Positions 12,710 through 16,857 of a DNA stretch of 16,857 nucleotides are shown here, piece by piece. The translations under genes and the position numbers were made by a program. The DNA is from Burkholderiales bacterium UBA1834 (GTDB taxonomy: Bacteria; Pseudomonadota; Gammaproteobacteria; Burkholderiales; Burkholderiaceae_C), in contig DDJC01000058.1 of NCBI GenBank assembly GCA_002339015.1, positions 990-17,846 of the forward strand, written 5' to 3'. Numbering within the stretch: the stretch's first letter is position 1; each line of letters opens with the position of its first letter. The notes beneath the pieces are model-generated. The model had not been told where the DNA came from. It did no database searches and saw only the letters and a program-made list of their open reading frames with translations.

Positions 12710-15250
12710 TCAGGCCGCAACCTTGCTGCCGCGCGGCTGGCTGAGTGCGGCCAACTGGCGGCGGGCGCGGAGGGTGGCGCGTTCCAGCAACTGGGCCTGC
12801 TCGAAGGCCTTGAAGCGGCCCGATGCGCACATCTGCGTGAGGGTGCGGGCCGTCAACGAGATGGTCTGCTTGGACGGCGAATGTCCCTGTGTGAACATGA
12901 AGAAGGTGCGCCCTTCGGACACCCAGGTCAGACGTACCTTTTTCCACTGCCCCTTGAGCAGCATGCGGTAGGCGGCGCCGGCCTGGATGTAGTTCACCAG
13001 CGACGGGCCGGCAGCCGGCGGCGCGGGCGAATCCAGCGGCAGGTCCACGTCGACGCTGATCAGATCGGGCTCGTCACCCGCGCTGAGGTCAATGTCCAGG
13101 GAGCCATCGCCGCTGTGCTCGTCCTGCAGGCTGGCCTCGCTGATCCAGCCGGCCGACTGGGCCTCCTGCGGGGACAGCGTGGCCGCCATGGCCAGGAGGC
13201 CGGGCTCCGAGGTGGAGCTGGGCGCGGGCAGCGGGTCGTTGGCGGCCTCTTCGCGGCTGGGGATGGCGATCTGCTCGACCTTGCGCAGGCGCTGCTCCAG
13301 CAGGCGCAGGGTCAGGTCGTGCGGGGGCGGGGCCTTCAAGGCCTCGGCATGCAGGGGCAGCAGCTGGGCGAAGAAGCCTTCCTTGGCCTCGGCCGCCCAC
13401 TGGATCATGTCCAGGCCTTCGTGCAGGTCCTTCATCAACTGGGGCAGCTGGCGCAGGAAGTCCTGCCGCAGCGAAGGGTGCCCCTTGGGCTGCACGCTCA
13501 GCACCAGCTGATGGGACGCGTTGCGCATGCGCACGGCCTTGTCGCTCTCGGGACCATGGCGCGCGGCCACCATCACCTGCACCTGGGTCCAGATCTGCGC
13601 CAGGAACTCCTTGAGGAAGTCGGGCGCCTCCAGATCGGCCAGTTCGCTGCGCACCTTCTGCATGTAGCGCTGCTGCACGCGCAGATCGGCTTCCTTGCCG
13701 CTGAGCAGGGCGGCCACGGCGGCGTTCTCTTCCACCTCGCGTGCTGTCTGCGAGGCAACGAATTTTTCCAGGTCGGCCAGCTTGGATTCGTACAGGTCCA
13801 GGCGGTCGAAATCGCCCTCGACGATCTCGCGCACCATTTCGGTGACGATCTGGATGCACTCGCGCCCGGGGCCTTCGTCCAGGCGGTCGAACGCGACGGC
13901 CAGGCTGGCCATGCGGTTGACCAGGCGGCGCACCGGGTGCTTGCGCGAATGGAAGAAGCTTTGGTCGCGCAGGGCCACCCGCAGCACGGGCAACTGCAGA
14001 CGCCCGATCTGGCGTGCCATCTGGGGCGGCACCTTGGGATCGGAGAGCACCTGGTCGAACAGCGTGGCCACGATGTCGATGACCATCTGGTCCAGGGCGG
14101 TGCCGCCGCTGGCCTGCAACAGTTCTTCGCGGTGGACGCGGATCAGGTTGGAGGGCGTGGGCGTTTCATGGGTGGGCAGGCTGCCCGGGGTAGACACGGC
14201 CCAGCCAGAAGCCACGGAGGACAGGCTCTGCAGCCGGCGCATCAGGCCGAGCATGCCGCTGTCGACATCGGAGGCGCCCGAAGCGGCGCCACCCTGACTC
14301 TGCCCGCGCGTGCCACCTGACCCTGCAGGGCCTGGTGGCGCGGCGCTTGCGCCGGCGCTGCCGGGCATGCCACCCAGCCCACTGCGGCCACCAGTTGCTG
14401 CCAGGCCCGTGGCGCGTGCGGCCGCTGCCTGCAGGTCTTCAGGGGAGGGCAGGGCCACGCCGAACAGATCGCCCAGGGCTTTCATCGACGGGGGCGGCGT
14501 CCAGTCATTGGCTTCTGTAGGGCCGCTCAGGGCGCCATGGCCCGACGTTAGGGGCGCGCCACTGGTCGACGAGCGGGGGGCATCACGTTCCAGCCCCGGA
14601 CTGCCCGTGTGCCCGGTAGGCTTGCGCACCAGCAATGGGGCCTGTGTCACGCCATGCTGGCGGCATTCGGCCAGCAGTTGTTCGTAGCAGGCTTTGAGCG
14701 CGGCGCTGGCGTGCGCGGCCAGCACGCGGGCCAGTTGCTGCTGGGCGGCGCTGTCGTCGCTGGCCTGCGTCACGGCCTTGAGCAGGGCCTTGCCCACGAT
14801 GGCCGGGCGCAGGGGAAACACCTCGTCGCCCGGCTCGGCGGCCTGAAGCGTGACGAAATAACCACGGAGTTCGCGCAACGAGACCTCGGTATCGATCTCC
14901 AGCAGCCGGGTCAGGCGCGCAGCGGTGACGGTTTCCTCGACTTCGGCGTTCTCCACCAGGCGCAGCGCCGTCCAGTCGGTGTCCGCGTAGGCCGCGCCTT
15001 CCGGTTGCTGGCGCTGCAGATCCTTGGCAACACGCTCGCCCAGATCGCGTGCGAACGCTTGACCGACCGCCGTGCAACGGCGCTGCAGGTCGTATTCGGC
15101 GTTCATCAACGCCTGGCGCTCGGCATTGCTGCTGGCCGCCAGGGCCAGCATGCCCAGCTGGGTGCCCGTCTTGTCGATGGCCTGCGTCATGCCCGCCACC
15201 AGGCGAGTCACGGCAGGTTCGAGCAGACGGTCCAGTCGGGGATCGGTCAC
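12710..15250 (-). CDS. DUF1631 family protein of unknown function
   Basis: The 846-residue protein resembles the DUF1631 family of proteobacteria, sometimes mislabelled thymidine phosphorylase; no phosphorylase motif is visible. The layout is a helical N-terminal region (1-200), a low-complexity Gly/Ala/Pro/Ser linker (about 206-330), a long helical, charged middle (about 365-690, with coiled-coil-like stretches such as YESKLADLEKFVASQ and RYMQKVRSELADLE), an acidic segment (about 690-740), and a basic, strand-rich C-terminal domain (758-840; GQWKKVRLTWVSEGRTFFMF) that looks like a small beta barrel. No signal peptide or membrane helix is seen. The start is GTG 15250: an in-frame stop lies seven codons upstream and the first ATG is residue 21. 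It lies 85 bp after mscL and may be co-transcribed with it. Function unknown. Confidence 0.87.
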   Translation of the reverse strand: MTDPRLDRLLEPAVTRLVAGMTQAIDKTGTQLGMLALAASSNAERQALMNAEYDLQRRCTAVGQAFARDLGERVAKDLQRQQPEGAAYADTDWTALRLVENAEVEETVTAARLTRLLEIDTEVSLRELRGYFVTLQAAEPGDEVFPLRPAIVGKALLKAVTQASDDSAAQQQLARVLAAHASAALKACYEQLLAECRQHGVTQAPLLVRKPTGHTGSPGLERDAPRSSTSGAPLTSGHGALSGPTEANDWTPPPSMKALGDLFGVALPSPEDLQAAAARATGLAATGGRSGLGGMPGSAGASAAPPGPAGSGGTRGQSQGGAASGASDVDSGMLGLMRRLQSLSSVASGWAVSTPGSLPTHETPTPSNLIRVHREELLQASGGTALDQMVIDIVATLFDQVLSDPKVPPQMARQIGRLQLPVLRVALRDQSFFHSRKHPVRRLVNRMASLAVAFDRLDEGPGRECIQIVTEMVREIVEGDFDRLDLYESKLADLEKFVASQTAREVEENAAVAALLSGKEADLRVQQRYMQKVRSELADLEAPDFLKEFLAQIWTQVQVMVAARHGPESDKAVRMRNASHQLVLSVQPKGHPSLRQDFLRQLPQLMKDLHEGLDMIQWAAEAKEGFFAQLLPLHAEALKAPPPHDLTLRLLEQRLRKVEQIAIPSREEAANDPLPAPSSTSEPGLLAMAATLSPQEAQSAGWISEASLQDEHSGDGSLDIDLSAGDEPDLISVDVDLPLDSPAPPAAGPSLVNYIQAGAAYRMLLKGQWKKVRLTWVSEGRTFFMFTQGHSPSKQTISLTARTLTQMCASGRFKAFEQAQLLERATLRARRQLAALSQPRGSKVAA

Positions 15251-15335
15251 GGTGGGCTTACATCCAGATCACAACAGGGGCGAAGACTTGCACCCCTTTC
15301 GATCCAGATATCGGCCGCTTGGATCCGGACTTGCG

Positions 15336-15758
15336 TTACCGTTTCAAACTGTCACGAATTTCCCGCAGCAGCACGATGTCTTCCGGCGTGGGGGCTGGAG
15401 CGACGGGGGCGGCCGGTGCCGGCTGCCGGCGCAGGCGGTTGATCTGCCTGATCATCAGGAAGATGATGAAGGCCAGAATCGCGAAATTCAGGGCCACGGT
15501 GACGAAATTACCCCAGGCGAACACGGCGCCGAGTTTCTTGGCATCGGCCAGTGCCAGGCCTGCGGGCTGGCCCGCCAGGGCGATGTAGTAATTGGAAAAA
15601 TCCAGGCCCCCGACCGCCTTGCCCACCAGCGGCATGATCAGGTCATTGACCAACGAATCCACGATCTTGCCGAAGGCCCCGCCGATGATGACGCCCACTG
15701 CCAGGTCCACCACATTGCCCTTGATGGCAAATTCCTTGAATTCGGTCATGAAACTCAT
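15336..15758 (-). CDS. mscL: Large-conductance mechanosensitive channel
   Basis: MscL is the pentameric inner-membrane safety valve that opens on hypo-osmotic shock. The 140-residue product has the N-terminal amphipathic helix MSFMTEFKEFAIKGNVVDLA, the pore-lining TM1 (about 17-43, GVIIGGAFGKIVDSLVNDLIMP), a periplasmic loop, TM2 (about 80-103, NFVTVALNFAILAFIIFLMI) and the cytoplasmic C-terminal helix LLREIRDSLKR. The length is typical. ATG 15758 is chosen over an open-frame extension of eight codons because AGGAG lies 8 nt upstream of it. It is divergent from petA with 166 bp between the starts. The DUF1631 gene follows downstream. Confidence 0.97.
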   Translation of the reverse strand: MSFMTEFKEFAIKGNVVDLAVGVIIGGAFGKIVDSLVNDLIMPLVGKAVGGLDFSNYYIALAGQPAGLALADAKKLGAVFAWGNFVTVALNFAILAFIIFLMIRQINRLRRQPAPAAPVAPAPTPEDIVLLREIRDSLKR

Positions 15759-15846
15759 GCGCCCGCTCCTATCTTCTAGCACTGCTTGGTGTTGGTAAAT
15801 AATCTAAATGCACAGGGTTTGATCTGACTGCGCGTGCCCGTCCGGC

Positions 15847-15879
15847 ATGGTTATAAACCATAGGGCCCATGGCTAGAAT
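15847..15879 (+). promoter_or_regulatory. Candidate petA promoter with an overlapping palindrome
   Basis: TAGAAT (15874-15879) is a fair -10 box, with TTATAA (15851-15856) 17 bp upstream as a weak -35. A perfect inverted repeat ATGGTT-ATA-AACCAT (15847-15861) covers that -35 and could bind a dimeric regulator. GGGCCC and CCATGG palindromes follow. The predicted leader to petA would be about 39 nt. Confidence 0.4.
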
Positions 15880-15924
15880 AACAGCCAACCCCCTTTTCCA
15901 TCGTTCATCGTCCCCGAGGAACCA

Positions 15925-16524
15925 ATGAGCAATCAGCCAGTGGATCAAAGCCGCCGGACGTGGGTGACCATCGCCTGCGTCACCGGTGGTGCAGGTGGCG
16001 TTGCCGCCGCCGTCCCTTTCGCCCTGACCTTCCAGCCCTCTGAAAAGGCCCGCGCTGCTGGCGCCGCCGTCGAGGCCGACATCAGCACCCTCAAAGAGGG
16101 CGAGATGCTCACGGTGGAGTGGCGCGGCAAGCCTGTGTGGATCATCAAGCGCACGCCTGCCCAGCTGGCCGAGCTGGAAAAGATCGGTGGTGAACTCGCC
16201 GATCCGGATTCACTGCGCAAGCCGGATGAGCTCACCCCCAAATACGCCCAGAACCACCACCGCTCAATCAAGCCCGAAATCCTGGTGACGGTGGGCATCT
16301 GTACGCACCTGGGCTGTTCGCCGACCGCCAAGTTCCAGGCCGGTGCCCAGCCCTCCCTGCCCGAAACCTGGCCGGGCGGCTTCCTGTGCCCGTGCCACGG
16401 CTCCACTTTCGACATGGCCGGCCGCGTGTTCAAGAACAAGCCCGCGCCCGACAACCTCGAAGTGCCGCCGCACATGTACCTCTCCGACACCAAGATCCTC
16501 ATTGGTGAAGACAAGCAGGCCTGA
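15925..16524 (+). CDS. petA: Ubiquinol-cytochrome c reductase, Rieske iron-sulfur subunit
   Basis: This is the [2Fe-2S] subunit of the cytochrome bc1 complex, which passes electrons from ubiquinol to cytochrome c1 at the periplasmic face. The 199-residue protein has a twin-arginine-type N-terminus (QSRRTWVTIACVTGG, Arg10-Arg11) with a membrane anchor to about residue 35, then the Rieske domain with cluster motifs GICTHLGCSP (Cys126, His128; Cys131 for the disulfide) and CPCHGSTFD (Cys155, His158; Cys157 for the disulfide). All ligands are intact. ATG 15925 has an AGGA box 6 nt upstream. The anchor is inserted by the Tat pathway in this family, which links it to the tatABC genes nearby. petB follows after 17 bp. 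Confidence 0.98.
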   Translation: MSNQPVDQSRRTWVTIACVTGGAGGVAAAVPFALTFQPSEKARAAGAAVEADISTLKEGEMLTVEWRGKPVWIIKRTPAQLAELEKIGGELADPDSLRKPDELTPKYAQNHHRSIKPEILVTVGICTHLGCSPTAKFQAGAQPSLPETWPGGFLCPCHGSTFDMAGRVFKNKPAPDNLEVPPHMYLSDTKILIGEDKQA

Positions 16525-16541
16525 GGCAGGAGCACATCGAC

Positions 16542-16857
16542 ATGGCTGAATTCAAGCAAGCGCCCGCAGGCGCCTCGGCCGGCGTGAAGTTCATGACCTG
16601 GGTGGACAACCGGTTCCCGGCCACCAAGCTCTGGAACGAACACGCCGCGCAGTACTACGCCCCCAAGAACTTCAACTTCTGGTACTTCTTCGGCTCGCTG
16701 GCCCTGCTGGTGCTGGTGATCCAGATCGTGACCGGGATCTTCCTGGTCATGAACTACAAGCCCGACGGCACGCTCAATGCCGCCGGCATCCCGGTGGCGT
16801 TTGCCAGCGTCGAGTACATCATGCGCGATGTGCCCTGGGGCTGGCTGGTGCGCTACA
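16542..16857 (+). CDS. petB: Cytochrome b of the bc1 complex, N-terminal part (3' end outside window)
   Basis: The first 105 codons are present and the gene runs off the right edge. The product shows the family N-terminus with DNRFPATKLWNEHAAQYYAPKNFNFWYFFGSLALLVLVIQIVTGIFL, where NFWYFFGSL and the helix up to FLVMNYKPD form the first membrane span, then ASVEYIMRDVPWGWLVRY leading into the second helix that would carry the first haem histidine. Cytochrome b holds haems bL and bH and forms both quinone sites. ATG 16542 has AGGAG (16528-16532) 9 nt upstream. It lies 17 bp after petA; petC (cytochrome c1) would be expected next, beyond the window. Confidence 0.97.
   Translation, partial: MAEFKQAPAGASAGVKFMTWVDNRFPATKLWNEHAAQYYAPKNFNFWYFFGSLALLVLVIQIVTGIFLVMNYKPDGTLNAAGIPVAFASVEYIMRDVPWGWLVRY

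Noticed and set aside
12881..14320. 479-codon plus-strand open frame opposite the DUF1631 gene
   Set aside because: Its Gly/Gln/His/Leu-rich product has no family features, while the minus-strand frame is a recognisable 846-residue protein.
15265..15322. ATCTGGAT occurs twice between mscL and DUF1631 (minus strand), with an AGGGG/CCCCT inverted repeat
   Set aside because: The matches are short, the hairpin has a 12-base loop and no T tract; too weak to call a terminator or operator.

Overview
The window is GC-rich chromosomal DNA (about two thirds G+C by eye), densely packed with housekeeping genes. The gene set points to a betaproteobacterium of the order Burkholderiales: hisDCBHAF, hisIE beside tatABC, Nif3 beside a membrane-anchored serine protease, a DUF1631 protein, mscL, and petAB with a Tat-type Rieske signal. 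A Comamonadaceae or Leptothrix/Rubrivivax-like lineage is plausible, but I cannot name the genus from sequence alone.

Layout. 1-5179 (+): end of hisD, then hisC, hisB, hisH, hisA and hisF, covering most of the histidine pathway. A clear intrinsic terminator separates hisA from hisF, and hisF has a candidate promoter of its own. 5180-8102: a stand-alone CBS-domain protein (+), a Nif3-family metal protein (-) and a DegS-like single-PDZ serine protease (+); the last two are divergent with only 14 bp between their starts. 8103-8945: an 843-bp gene-free convergent gap. It holds a terminator and two inverted copies of a highly structured repeat of roughly 240 bp. 8946-11487 (-): hisI, hisE, tatA, tatB, tatC read leftwards. 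11549-12685 (+): pdxA-like dehydrogenase. 12710-15758 (-): mscL followed by a DUF1631 protein. 15925 to the end (+): petA (Rieske protein) and the start of petB (cytochrome b).

How the genes work together. HisD, C, B, H, A, F, I and E supply all pathway steps seen here except HisG and the phosphatase step; hisG may lie just outside the left edge. TatABC exports folded proteins with twin-arginine signals, and the Rieske protein encoded 5 kb away carries such a signal, so the tat and pet genes are functionally linked. If 5.2-11.5 kb is turned around, the order becomes hisF-hisI-hisE-tatA-tatB-tatC followed by the protease and Nif3 genes, which is the order I recall as usual in related bacteria. 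A single inversion is therefore the simplest explanation of the present layout.

The most interesting signal is the repeat pair at 8.2-8.9 kb. The two copies share long conserved linkers, while hairpins at matching positions differ in sequence on both arms of the stem. This is the pattern expected when structure rather than sequence is kept, and I cannot assign the element to a named family.
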